Assembly: GCA_900766165.1 (NCBI GenBank)
Contig: CAAFUK010000034.1
Location: 1-30,226 of the forward strand
DNA: 30,226 bases
Origin: an uncultured Collinsella sp.
GTDB taxonomy: Bacteria; Actinomycetota; Coriobacteriia; Coriobacteriales; Coriobacteriaceae
Reading direction: 5' to 3'
Position numbers and translations under genes: made by a program. The notes under the pieces are model-generated. The model searched no databases. It saw only the letters and a list, made by a program, of their open reading frames with translations, and had not been told where the DNA came from. Below are positions 21,851 to 30,137 of the stretch, piece by piece (positions within the stretch are counted from its first letter, which is position 1; each line of letters begins with the position of its first letter).

Positions 21851-22533
21851 TACTCCCGGACTCCGTACTGCTCGTAGTAGGCGTCGATGGCGGTCTTGAG
21901 CTCATCGTCGATGACGACCTTGCCGTCGATCTCGTGGTTGTAGAGGGTCTCGACGACCTCGGCCATAGAGACGATGCTCGCGACGGGGAAACCGTACTTG
22001 GCCTCGATCTCCTTCTGTGCGGTGGTCACGCCGCCCTTGCCGACCTCCATGCGGTTGAGGGACACGATCAGACCCTTGATCTCGACATCGGCAGCAGCCT
22101 TGACCTTGGGATAGGTCTCATCGATGGACTTACCGCTGGTGGTGACGTCCTCGACCATGACCACACGGTCGCCGTCCTGGGGCTCGTAGCCCAGCAGGTT
22201 GCCCTTGTCGGCACCGTGGTCCTTGGCCTCCTTGCGGTCGCAGCAGTACTTGACCTCCTTGCCGTACAGCTCGTGGTAGGCAATCGCGGTCACGACGGCC
22301 AGGGGAATACCCTTGTAGGCAGGCCCGAACAGCACGTCAAAGTCGTCGCCAAAGTTATCGTGGATGGCCTGGGCGTAGTACTCGCCCAGCTTCTTGAGCT
22401 GATAGCCCGTCACGTAAGCGCCGGCGTTCATAAAGAACGGGGACTGACGGCCGCTCTTGAGCGTAAAGCTGCCGAACTTAAGAACGTCGGACTCGACCAT
22501 AAACTTGATGAACTCTTGCTTGTAAGCCTCCAT
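21850..22533 (-). CDS. pyrE: Orotate phosphoribosyltransferase
   Basis: A 227-residue OPRTase joining orotate and PRPP to give OMP in pyrimidine synthesis, in the cytoplasm. It has FTLKSGRQSPFFMNAG near the start, the FGPAYKGIPLA segment, and the PRPP-binding motif VVMVEDVTTSGKS (acidic pair E128-D129). ATG 22533 has GAGAGGAGC upstream. It stands alone here, without pyrF or other pyr genes. Its 3' end abuts structured repeat copy B. Confidence 0.96.
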   Translation of the reverse strand: MEAYKQEFIKFMVESDVLKFGSFTLKSGRQSPFFMNAGAYVTGYQLKKLGEYYAQAIHDNFGDDFDVLFGPAYKGIPLAVVTAIAYHELYGKEVKYCCDRKEAKDHGADKGNLLGYEPQDGDRVVMVEDVTTSGKSIDETYPKVKAAADVEIKGLIVSLNRMEVGKGGVTTAQKEIEAKYGFPVASIVSMAEVVETLYNHEIDGKVVIDDELKTAIDAYYEQYGVRE

Positions 22534-22663
22534 GCGGGCTCCTCTCGTAATCGCGTACGTGCTTCACAGTTTAGCGCAGGTAGGACGTCGATGCGGGCGC
22601 GCTTTGAAGCCATGGCGCTCTGTAAGGGCTTTGTCAGGGGCGATGATTTTCCGAACAATGGGG

Positions 22664-22692
22664 TTGACACGGCAAACCCCCTCGTCAAAAAT
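22664..22692 (+). promoter_or_regulatory. Candidate mgtA promoter
   Basis: TTGACA at 22664-22669, a 17-nt spacer and AAAAAT at 22687-22692. GGGGTT/AACCCC halves around the -35 (about 22660-22681) form a small inverted repeat that could be an operator. The predicted leader is about 275 nt. Confidence 0.45.
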
Positions 22693-22758
22693 ACCGGCGG
22701 ATTGAAACGGGTACGAGATACCCAAAGCGCGCTGCGCCCGGCCTTAAGGAGGTGTGCC

Positions 22759-22830
22759 ATGGAAGGCAGCCATAGTCGAAAAACCTGCATGTCGCCCTCG
22801 GCACGCCGCGAGGATTCCGCGCACGCATAA
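22759..22830 (+). CDS. Possible leader peptide ORF of mgtA (23 aa)
   Basis: ATG 22759 has an AAGGAGG ribosome-binding site at 22746-22752 with ideal 6-nt spacing and ends at TAA 22828-22830. The peptide is polar and basic (MEGSHSRKTCMSPSARREDS then AHA). It has no proline run like Salmonella MgtL, so any Mg2+-dependent ribosome stalling would be of another kind. It lies about 145 bp upstream of mgtA, inside the expected leader. It may be a regulatory ORF or a chance match. Confidence 0.4.
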   Translation: MEGSHSRKTCMSPSARREDSAHA

Positions 22831-22849
22831 GCGCCAACAGTCGATCACC

Positions 22850-22890
22850 AAAACCACCACAAAGGTGCCTGCCCCCCCCTTGTGGTGATT
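22850..22890. repeat. 41-nt palindrome, copy 1 (degenerate)
   Basis: AAAACCACCACAAAGG is followed by a TGCCTG-containing loop and then CCTTGTGGTGATT, with a C-run replacing part of the loop. Same length as copies 2 and 3 but less perfect. It lies in the mgtA leader. Confidence 0.85.
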
Positions 22891-22973
22891 CGCGAGCATG
22901 ACGTGAGCGACATCTAGGTTTTTTGCAATTCAATACGACACGTACGCTAACTCCCTTTAACAAGGAGGACCCT

Positions 22974-25742
22974 ATGCTGATGCTCAAAACCGCCACGGTA
23001 CTCGAAGTCATCTCCAAGCGCCGCCGCACGGCGCGCCCTGCCGCTCACGCCGGCCTTGCCAAGAACACCATCTTTGCCGCAACCCATAGCGCCGAGGACT
23101 CCCTCGTGCTGCTCGACGCCACGGCTGACGGCCTCACCGCCGGGCAGGCCGCCGAGCGCCTGGACGCCGCCGGTCCCAACACCATCGAGGCGCCGACCAA
23201 GACACTTGCCCGCCGCATCGCCGACGCCTTCATCGACCCCTTCGCCGGCATCCTCGCCGCGCTCGCGCTGGTCTCACTCTACATCGACGTGCTCGCCGTG
23301 CCCGAGCCGCAGCGCGACCCCTCCACGGTCATCGTCATCGGCATCATGCTACTGGTATCGGGCGGCATGAAGTTTATCCAGGAAGCACGCAGCGGCAATG
23401 CGGCAGAGGCCCTCAAGGACCTGGTCTCCAACACCTGCACCGCCCTGCGCGACGGCGAGCGCATCGAGATACCCTTCGATGAGCTCGTCCCCGGCGACGT
23501 GATCCGCCTCTCCGCCGGCGACATGGTGCCGGCCGATGCCCGCATCATCACCGCACGCGACCTGTTTGTGATCGAGTCCGCCCTCACCGGCGAAAGCGAG
23601 GCCGTCGAGAAGACCGCCGTCGCCACCGTCGTCGAAGGCGCCGACAGCTCCACGCTGCCGCTCTCCGCCTGCAAGAACATCGTCTTTACCGGCACCTCCG
23701 TGCAAAACGGCACCGCCATGGCGCTTGTCGTGGCCACCGGTTCGGACACCTACCTGGGCGGCATCGCCAAGATGCTCAACGGGCGCGGCGAGAAGAGCGC
23801 GTTCGACCGCGGCGTCTCGAGCGTCTCGATGCTGCTGGTGCGCCTGATGCTCGTCATGGCGCCGGCAGTCTTTGCCATCAACGCCGCCACCAAGGGCAAC
23901 GTCATCGATGCGCTGCTGTTCGCCACGAGCGTGGCCGTGGGCATCACGCCGCAAATGCTTCCCGTCATCGTGACCACGAGTCTGTCGCAGGGAGCCAAGG
24001 ACCTCGCCCGCCGCCAGGTCATCGTCAAGGAACTGTCTGCGATCCAAAACCTCGGCGCCATGGACGTGCTGTGCTGCGACAAGACCGGCACCCTCACCGA
24101 GGACCGCATCGTGCTCGAGCGCTACCTCAACACCGACGGCAACGAGGATACGCGCGTGCTGCGCCATGCGTTCTTGAACAGCTTCTTCCAGACGGGCCTC
24201 AAGAACCTCATCGACCTGGCCGTGATCGACCACGCCGACATGACCCCTTCGACCGTCGTGCCCGATTCCATGCTGGGTCAGAGTCTGCGCGACCGCTACA
24301 CCAAGGTCGACGAGGTGCCCTTCGATTTCTCGCGCCGTCGCCTGAGCGTGGTGGTCGCCGATGCCCAAGGCAAGACTCAGATGGTCACCAAGGGAGCTGC
24401 CGAGGAAATGCTCGAGATTTGCTCCTACGTCGAGGTGGACGGCACCGCTCAGCCGCTTACCGACGAGAAGCTTGCCCAGATTCGCAAGCAGGTGGCAGGA
24501 CTCAATGCCGAGGGCCTGCGCGTGATCGCCGTGGCGCAGAAGACCAACCCGCGCACCGTGGGCGAGTTTGGCATCGCCGACGAGTGCGACATGGTGCTGA
24601 TGGGCTTTTTGGCCTTCCTCGATCCGCCCAAAGCGAGCGCCGCGGGCGCCGTCGCCACCCTCGAGGCCAAGGGCGTGGCGGTAAAAGTCCTGACCGGCGA
24701 CAACGACCGCGTCGCCGCCACCGTCTGCGAGCAGATTGGCATCGACGCAAGCAACGTTTTGCTGGGCTCCGAGATCGATGCGCTCGACGACGCCGAGCTG
24801 GCGGAGCGCGCCGAGCAGACCCATCTCTTTGCCAAGCTCTCGCCGCTGCAGAAGGCGCGCTTGGTGCGCGTCATGCGTGAACTGCTCGGCCATACCGTGG
24901 GCTTTATGGGTGATGGCATCAACGACGCCGCCGCCATGCGTGCGAGCGACTGCGGCATCTCGGTCGATTCGGCCGTTGACATCGCCAAAGAATCCGCCGA
25001 CATCATCTTGCTCCAGAAGGACCTGGGCGTGATCGAGCGCGGCATCATCGAAGGCCGTCGCACCTACGGCAACCTACTCAAGTACCTCAAGACCACGGTG
25101 AGCTCCAACTTTGGCAACGTGCTGTCCGTGACCGTCGCGAGCCTGTTCCTGCCGTTTTTGCCCATGAGCGCCCTGCAGCTGGTGCTGCTGTCGCTGGTCT
25201 ACGAGATCGTGTGCATCGCGCTGCCGTGGGACACCGTCGACGATGCCTGGACTGCCCGCCCGCGCGCCTGGGACGCTGCGTCCATCAAGGGCTTTATGCT
25301 CGAGCTGGGCCCCGTGAGCTCGCTGTTTGACATCGTGACCTTCGCCGCGCTCTTCTTTGCGGTGTGCCCCGCCGCCGTGGGCGCGAGCTGGGCCGAGCTT
25401 GCCGCCGCGGGCAATGTTGCCGGCATGGCAACCTTTGCGGCGATTTTCCAGAGCGGTTGGTTCGTTGAGTCTATGTGGTCGCAGACGCTCGTAATCCACA
25501 TGCTGCGCTCCCCGCACCTGCCGAGCCCGCGCGACCACGCCGCACCTGCGCTGTGCGCGCTCACCGTGCTGGGCCTGGCACTTGTCACCTGGCTGCCGGC
25601 AAGCCCCATCGCCGACGCACTGGGCCTCATGCCGCTGCCGCCGAGCTTCCTTGCGCTGCTCATCGGCATCGTCGCCGCCTATATTGCGCTGACCCAGCTG
25701 ACAAAGCGCCGCTTCATAGCCCGCCACGGCGAACTGCTGTAA
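22974..25742 (+). CDS. mgtA: Magnesium-translocating P-type ATPase
   Basis: A 922-residue P3B-type ATPase importing Mg2+ across the inner membrane, driven by ATP hydrolysis. Motifs in order: the actuator LTGESE, the membrane GITPQMLPVIV segment typical of MgtA/MgtB, phosphorylation site CCDKTGTLTED (D369), KGAAEEM in the nucleotide domain, DPPKASA, LTGDN and the hinge GDGINDA. About ten membrane segments, four before and six after, fit the family. ATG 22974 has AAGGAGG upstream; a second in-frame ATG lies six bases on. It is a single-gene unit, with a long leader upstream and a 41-nt palindrome 17 bp after the stop. Confidence 0.96.
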   Translation: MLMLKTATVLEVISKRRRTARPAAHAGLAKNTIFAATHSAEDSLVLLDATADGLTAGQAAERLDAAGPNTIEAPTKTLARRIADAFIDPFAGILAALALVSLYIDVLAVPEPQRDPSTVIVIGIMLLVSGGMKFIQEARSGNAAEALKDLVSNTCTALRDGERIEIPFDELVPGDVIRLSAGDMVPADARIITARDLFVIESALTGESEAVEKTAVATVVEGADSSTLPLSACKNIVFTGTSVQNGTAMALVVATGSDTYLGGIAKMLNGRGEKSAFDRGVSSVSMLLVRLMLVMAPAVFAINAATKGNVIDALLFATSVAVGITPQMLPVIVTTSLSQGAKDLARRQVIVKELSAIQNLGAMDVLCCDKTGTLTEDRIVLERYLNTDGNEDTRVLRHAFLNSFFQTGLKNLIDLAVIDHADMTPSTVVPDSMLGQSLRDRYTKVDEVPFDFSRRRLSVVVADAQGKTQMVTKGAAEEMLEICSYVEVDGTAQPLTDEKLAQIRKQVAGLNAEGLRVIAVAQKTNPRTVGEFGIADECDMVLMGFLAFLDPPKASAAGAVATLEAKGVAVKVLTGDNDRVAATVCEQIGIDASNVLLGSEIDALDDAELAERAEQTHLFAKLSPLQKARLVRVMRELLGHTVGFMGDGINDAAAMRASDCGISVDSAVDIAKESADIILLQKDLGVIERGIIEGRRTYGNLLKYLKTTVSSNFGNVLSVTVASLFLPFLPMSALQLVLLSLVYEIVCIALPWDTVDDAWTARPRAWDAASIKGFMLELGPVSSLFDIVTFAALFFAVCPAAVGASWAELAAAGNVAGMATFAAIFQSGWFVESMWSQTLVIHMLRSPHLPSPRDHAAPALCALTVLGLALVTWLPASPIADALGLMPLPPSFLALLIGIVAAYIALTQLTKRRFIARHGELL

Positions 25743-25758
25743 CAGACAGCCCTAAGGC

Positions 25759-25799
25759 AAAACCACCACAAAGGTGCCTGTCCCCTTTGTGGTGGTTTT
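25759..25799. repeat. 41-nt palindrome, copy 2 (perfect 16-bp arms)
   Basis: AAAACCACCACAAAGG and CCTTTGTGGTGGTTTT flank the 9-nt loop TGCCTGTCC. It lies between the convergent mgtA and lipoprotein genes. With an A-run on one side and a T-run on the other it could work as a bidirectional terminator. Confidence 0.92.
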
Positions 25800-25805
25800 G
25801 GAGCG

Positions 25806-26483
25806 TTACGAGGCGTTGGTCAGGCGGCTCCAGAGCTCATCGATATCGATCTGGTCGCCGCCGCTCAAGTAGCCGGTTCGAATAAAAGCCTCATTGTAGA
25901 TATAGATGTCATGAGCGCTATCGCCATCGTCTTCGGTGTCGTTGGCCATAATCACGTAGCGGTGGCCGTCAAGCGCCTTGACCAGCCAATACTGGGTATC
26001 ATCGATCGTGCATTTCTCCTGCACCATCGCCGCATCGCCAATCGCGCCGATGAGCGCCCGCTCGCCCTTCGTATAGCCGCCCACCGAGAGTAGAATCGCG
26101 ACGTTTTCGTCTCCGCCGCCCGGTTCAAGCTCCTCGTACTCGGACTCCGAAAGCGGTATCGCGCTGTTCGCAAGTTCGTCCACATCGTCCGAAACCTTGG
26201 AAAAGGTAAAAGCGAAAAATCCCGCGTCATCGACGGCGCCGTAGCCCACGTTCTCGCCTTGCCACTCATAATTTTGATGTTTGAGCAGGCGCACCATATC
26301 GGCACCAGCCAAGTTGATCGCGGCATAGACCGTCACGTTAGCATTGTCGTCCACGCAGGCGGCGTCCGCCGTGCTCGCTGCTTTGGCGCCGCCCGTTGTG
26401 CCCGAGCAGCCAGCCAGCGCGCAAGCCGCCGCGCCCGCGCCCGCCACAAAGACCGCACGGCTCATCGTCATCTCGTTCATCAT
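25806..26483 (-). CDS. Lipoprotein of unknown function (225 aa), paralogue of its neighbour
   Basis: Signal peptide with lipobox ALAGC (C26). The n-region contains SRAVFVAGAG, Tat-like but with a single Arg. The mature part holds AAINLAGADMVRLLKHQNYEWQ, a SVGGY strand, HRYVIMAND and, at the end, EAFIRTGYLSGGDQIDIDELW. The same arrangement is seen in the next gene upstream (26519-27274), so they are tandem paralogues. ATG 26483 has GAGGG upstream. No enzymatic motif is visible. It probably ends the minus-strand group starting at 29381 and converges with mgtA. Confidence 0.87.
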   Translation of the reverse strand: MMNEMTMSRAVFVAGAGAAACALAGCSGTTGGAKAASTADAACVDDNANVTVYAAINLAGADMVRLLKHQNYEWQGENVGYGAVDDAGFFAFTFSKVSDDVDELANSAIPLSESEYEELEPGGGDENVAILLSVGGYTKGERALIGAIGDAAMVQEKCTIDDTQYWLVKALDGHRYVIMANDTEDDGDSAHDIYIYNEAFIRTGYLSGGDQIDIDELWSRLTNAS

Positions 26484-26518
26484 GTTCGTCCCTCGCTATG
26501 CTATTGGCCGCATCGCAC

Positions 26519-27274
26519 TTAGCCGAGCGCGCGCCCGGTCTTCTCCTGCCAAAATTCGTTAATCGTGGGGGCACCGCCGCCTTGGGTAAACGTACCGGTT
26601 TTGATGGCCTCCTCGGTAATGAGGTCCAGGCGGTAGTCGCCGTTTTCCATTTGGCTCACCATGGCAACGTGACGCGCCATGTTGGAACCGTAGACGCACG
26701 CAATCCACGAGCCCGAGGTAATCTGCGCGCGGTCCTCAACCGGAACGGAAAAGCCCGCGACAACATCCTCGCAGCTCGAATAGCCCGCAAGCTGCAGCGT
26801 AAACATCACGGTACTCCCGGTGCCGCCCTTGTCGAGCTTTCCGATTTCATCCTCGCCGAGCCATTCGGTTGCGCCATCCTTGCTGATATTGCAGACGCTG
26901 AGCACGCGACCTGCCTCGTTCTCGTACATCTCGAGCGCATCTTGCCAGGTATAACCCTGTTGCGACGCAAACTCCTGCAACTGCCAGCCCTTAAGCTCGA
27001 GCAACGCTGCGATGCTGATGTTGCGGTGCGCATCCCAGCAGTCATCCGACCACGTATCGAACGCGTCCGCCGAGCCGCTGTCTGTGTCCGCACCGCCGCC
27101 CGCATCACCGGAATCACCCGATGACGAGCCCGCATCCATCTTGTCCTTTACCGGGCGATCGTCGTTAAAACCCGTCGTGTCCTGCGCCTGCTGTCCGCCG
27201 CATCCCGCAAGCGTCAGCAACGCCGTTCCCGCCGCCGCGACAAACGCCGTGCGCGAAATAACCGTCTCCCTCAT
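26519..27274 (-). CDS. Lipoprotein of unknown function (251 aa), paralogue of its neighbour
   Basis: Signal peptide MRETVISRTAFVAAAGTALL with lipobox TLAGC (C25). An acidic, Gly/Ser/Asp-rich linker follows (about residues 45-75: SSGDSGDAGGGADTDSGSAD). The C-terminal domain matches the 225-residue neighbour in order: NISIAALLELKGWQLQEFAS, GYTWQ, TLQLAGY, ARHVAMVSQ, and EEAIKTGTFTQGGG...INEFW. I chose ATG 27274 (AAAGGAA upstream); the longer frame to 27343 adds no signal. The linker suggests a surface-exposed globular domain held off the membrane. Function unknown. Confidence 0.87.
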   Translation of the reverse strand: MRETVISRTAFVAAAGTALLTLAGCGGQQAQDTTGFNDDRPVKDKMDAGSSSGDSGDAGGGADTDSGSADAFDTWSDDCWDAHRNISIAALLELKGWQLQEFASQQGYTWQDALEMYENEAGRVLSVCNISKDGATEWLGEDEIGKLDKGGTGSTVMFTLQLAGYSSCEDVVAGFSVPVEDRAQITSGSWIACVYGSNMARHVAMVSQMENGDYRLDLITEEAIKTGTFTQGGGAPTINEFWQEKTGRALG

Positions 27275-27348
27275 CGTTGTTCCTTTCCCGTTTCTTATCA
27301 CAGCGCCGAGCAACGCCTCGACACCGATCCTCCCGTAGCCCACTCACG

Positions 27349-28911
27349 CTATTGACGGGGCAGCTCCGTCCAGCCAAAACCGGGCTCAAAGCCATCGCGC
27401 GTGCCGATCACGTCGCCCGAGCCGTTCACCCAAGCTTGATCCGCCATCACCGAAACCTCGACATCGGTACCGTCGGGCCTGGTGTAATGGTTGACCCCGC
27501 GGATGGCATCGGAATACGACGCCGCGCCCGTTCCCACACCTGCGCTGGAGAAATTGGCCGCGCTGGCGGCCATATTCGCGGCGTGTTGACGATCGCTGCG
27601 CTCAAACCAAGCCTGCTGGTAGCTGTCGAACACCGCCTGCTGCGAGGCATGCATCTGCTGCCAGGCCGCGAACTGCTGTTGCTGCTGGGCGATGTTCATC
27701 TGCGTGCGCTGACGCTGCTCGAGCACCATCTGCTGCTTTTGAGCGCACGCTTCGCGCGCAATCGACGGGTTGAGCCGCAGAGTCGACGCCATTGAGGCAA
27801 GCGCCGTGGAGGCCGCCTCGTCCAGACGGCCTTCCGGCGCAACCAGGCAGAAGCTGTCCCTGATACGCCACTGCAACAGGTCTGCCGCGCCCAGCTTGAA
27901 CGGCGCCCCGTCTGGGCAATCGCCCTGATCCGGAGCCTGATCTTTCGCGGCGCGCTGACCCGCCGCCGCAGCCGCCTGGCGCTCGCGCAGGCGCTTACCC
28001 AGAACGCCACCGATCAGTCCGCTCGAAAGGCCCGCGCCCAGCAGCGCCTCGGCCCCGGCGGCAACGCCTTTACCCACAGAACCCGCGACTCCACCGATCG
28101 AGACTACATAGCCCTCGACCTTTGCCGCCACTGCAAGCTCGGTAGGCGCCGGGACGCCCGCGAGCCGATATCGACGCATGCGGCACTCATAGACCACATC
28201 GCTCGGTTCCATCGAAAAGCCCTGAATCGCAAAGTCGTTTGCAGCCTCGCGCTTTACGCGAGCACGCTCATGTTCAATATCGCCTGCCGCGCTCGACGGA
28301 TAGGGTTGCTCGGCCACAACCTCCGCCCGTGCGCCCAATTGCGCCGCGCAGGCTTGAGCTAACTCGTCGCACGCCGCCTCCACGTGCACAAACGCCTTGC
28401 GCTCGGTTTGCGTGGGGATACGCTTGGCAACGGCGCCCGCGTCCACGTAGCAGAGCTCGGAGCGATACATGATGCGTTCGCCCGCCGGGCCTGCCGCCGT
28501 CACGCCAACTGAAATCGGGCAGTCGAAACTACTGCTGCGCTCAAGATGCGCCTCTTCGATACGCCAACCCCGCGGCAGCGCCACTTGCGCGAGCGCTTGG
28601 CCGCCAGAGGCATCGCATGCGGTGTGGAGCTCAAGGTCGCCGACGCGGGGAGCATCCGCTGCGGCCACGTCGCGGACCGGCGACGCGGCGTCGGCATCCT
28701 GCATCGGCACATCGACCGGCGCGTTCGCGCTCGGCTCACAACCTTCGCCCGCGCCATCATCGGCAGCCGCCCCATTTGCGTGTTCCGCGACACCCGGGTC
28801 ATCCTCAACGCTCTCAAGCCGAACACCGCAGCCCGGGCAAAATCGCACCGGCACGCCGGCGACCCGCGGCAGCTGCATCCCGCACGCCGGGCAGAATCTC
28901 AAATCACTCAT
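27349..28911 (-). CDS. Zinc-ribbon protein with hydrophobic centre and Gln-rich C-terminus (520 aa)
   Basis: N-terminal double zinc ribbon: C7-P-A-C10 and C25-P-G-C28. A mixed domain follows (LPRGWRIEEAHLERSSSFDCPI), a glycine/alanine-rich hydrophobic stretch (GGVAGSVGKGVAAGAEALLG) that may enter or pass the membrane, and a long Gln-rich, probably coiled-coil segment (residues about 390-450, QQQQQFAAWQQMHASQQA). The C-terminal module is DGTDVEVSVMADQAWVNGSG...GFGWTELPRQ. This architecture is seen in poorly characterised bacterial zinc-ribbon proteins; I do not assign a function. ATG 28911 fits the GAGGGG site better than GTG 28920. It lies between membrane and lipoprotein genes in one strand-consistent group. 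Confidence 0.87.
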   Translation of the reverse strand: MSDLRFCPACGMQLPRVAGVPVRFCPGCGVRLESVEDDPGVAEHANGAAADDGAGEGCEPSANAPVDVPMQDADAASPVRDVAAADAPRVGDLELHTACDASGGQALAQVALPRGWRIEEAHLERSSSFDCPISVGVTAAGPAGERIMYRSELCYVDAGAVAKRIPTQTERKAFVHVEAACDELAQACAAQLGARAEVVAEQPYPSSAAGDIEHERARVKREAANDFAIQGFSMEPSDVVYECRMRRYRLAGVPAPTELAVAAKVEGYVVSIGGVAGSVGKGVAAGAEALLGAGLSSGLIGGVLGKRLRERQAAAAAGQRAAKDQAPDQGDCPDGAPFKLGAADLLQWRIRDSFCLVAPEGRLDEAASTALASMASTLRLNPSIAREACAQKQQMVLEQRQRTQMNIAQQQQQFAAWQQMHASQQAVFDSYQQAWFERSDRQHAANMAASAANFSSAGVGTGAASYSDAIRGVNHYTRPDGTDVEVSVMADQAWVNGSGDVIGTRDGFEPGFGWTELPRQ

Positions 28912-28928
28912 CCCGTACACCCCTCATT

Positions 28929-29381
28929 TCATTGGCTGTTCTTGATGGCGGCTAGCTGTCGCCACAGTTCATCGGCACCGTCAAGGCGATATGCCGTCTT
29001 GTCGAGCACGATATTCCCGCCCTCGAACTCCACCGATTGCTCCGAGCCGTCTTCATAGACAAAGACGAGCGTGCGACCGGCATCGCTCATCCGCTCATCC
29101 ACCGCACCTCCCACGGTGCAATCGTCGAGCGCGGCAAAAGTCGATGCGACCAGCTCGGCATCGTCTGTCTCATAGATCGTCCGCGCCTCGCCGTCCTCGA
29201 TAAGCTTGACTGCCACCGGATCGGCAGCACAATCGTTCAGCAACGCTTGCGCGGCGTTCTTTCCCTGGTCGGCACGGGCACCAAAGCCGTATGCCCGCAC
29301 AAGCGTCACCGCCGCAGCAAGGACCACCACGGCGATAAGCGCGCCCGCAATTTTATTAGACGAGCAACCACGAGACGCCAT
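28929..29381 (-). CDS. Single-pass membrane-anchored protein of unknown function (150 aa)
   Basis: One N-terminal transmembrane segment (IAGALIAVVVLAAAVTLV, residues 11-28) and a soluble exported domain of about 115 residues. The latter is rich in acidic residues and ends YRLDGADELWRQLAAIKNSQ. The DELW ending resembles that of the 225-residue lipoprotein (IDELWSRLTN), suggesting a shared C-terminal element in the group. ATG 29381 follows GGAAGGGG. Seventeen bp separate it from the zinc-ribbon gene, so the two are likely co-transcribed. Confidence 0.82.
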   Translation of the reverse strand: MASRGCSSNKIAGALIAVVVLAAAVTLVRAYGFGARADQGKNAAQALLNDCAADPVAVKLIEDGEARTIYETDDAELVASTFAALDDCTVGGAVDERMSDAGRTLVFVYEDGSEQSVEFEGGNIVLDKTAYRLDGADELWRQLAAIKNSQ

Positions 29382-29483
29382 AGGCCCACCCCTTCCGTTC
29401 TGCTCCGCTCAACATCACATTCATATGCCTTTGAGCGCCAAAACGGCAGGTGACAAATGTCTCATATTCATATTTTTGCAGGT

Positions 29484-29524
29484 AAAACCACCACAAAGGT
29501 GCCTGTCCCCTTCGTGGTGGTTTT
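29484..29524. repeat. 41-nt palindrome, copy 3
   Basis: Same arms and same TGCCTGTCC loop as copy 2, with one change (CCTTCGTGG in place of CCTTTGTGG). It begins two bases after the LuxR-type stop codon on the minus strand, where a terminator is expected. Confidence 0.92.
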
Positions 29525-29526
29525 GG

Positions 29527-30126
29527 CTAGTCTTGGGGTGTCCAGGACCAGAAGAAATTGATGAGGGCCACGCGCGAGGCGGCACCGGTCTTTTTGTTGA
29601 TCGAGGCGATATGGCGGTAGAGCGTAGAACGCGAAAGGAAGAGCGCTGCCGCAACGTCCTGCACGCTGTCGTCCGATACGACCAGCGCCTCCAGTACATC
29701 GCGCTCGCGCTTGGTAAGTCCAAAGGCGGCTACAAAACCGTCGAGTCGATCGTCAAACGAAAGCTCCGGTGTCTCCAGGGACACCGTGTCGACCTGATCG
29801 GGCGCACGGCTCACGCCAAGATCGTCGGTGGCAAACGCCAGCCCCCTGTGACCCGCTTCGTCCTCAACGCCTTGTCCAAACTGCCCCAACAGCGAGATCG
29901 CAATGCCGACAAACAGCACGAGTACGACACCCACCGCCATCAGCACGTTTTGGCTCGAGATGATCGCCACCGCCGGAGCCGTCACAAGCATTGAGCAAAT
30001 GTTGTTGATGACGCGGCCCATGCACGGCCACAGATACGACCAGCGCGCATACATCGAAATCGCGGCGAACTTCGCGGTGAAGAACACCACGAAAAAGCCC
30101 GTGCCCAGGTAAAAGATAAGGCTCTG
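29527..30126 (-). pseudogene. 5'-truncated membrane-bound LuxR-family regulator
   Basis: The C-terminal ~65 residues are a complete LuxR/GerE helix-turn-helix (LTKRERDVLEALVV, VQDVAAALFLSRSTLYRHIA, KKTGAASRVALINFF). Before it are only two or three membrane segments (IFYLGTGFFVVFFTAKFAA, VLMAVGVVLVLFVGIAI). Coriobacterial proteins of this type usually have 10-12 segments and about 450-500 residues. The frame is closed upstream by TAA at 30129-30127 (TAC to TAA would reopen it as LVYQSLIFYLG), and no start with a ribosome-binding site is visible (GTG 30090 has none). What looks like an IS200/IS605 end begins 11 bp further on. It is probably inactive. Confidence 0.72.
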
Positions 30127-30137
30127 TTAGACCAGGA

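Larger units (their letters stand above)
22534..22973. other. 440-bp region between divergent pyrE and mgtA
   Basis: The first ~130 bp should hold the pyrE promoter (minus); none is clear. From 22664 it looks like an mgtA promoter and leader: TTGACA, a short ORF with a strong ribosome-binding site, and one copy of the 41-nt palindrome. I do not recognise a known magnesium (M-box) or manganese riboswitch consensus here. Confidence 0.6.

Noticed and set aside
22699..22973. M-box or yybP-ykoY riboswitch in the mgtA leader
   Set aside because: I could not match the conserved core of either class by eye.
23349..24893. 514-codon minus-strand frame within mgtA
   Set aside because: Antisense shadow; mgtA motifs are unambiguous on the plus strand.
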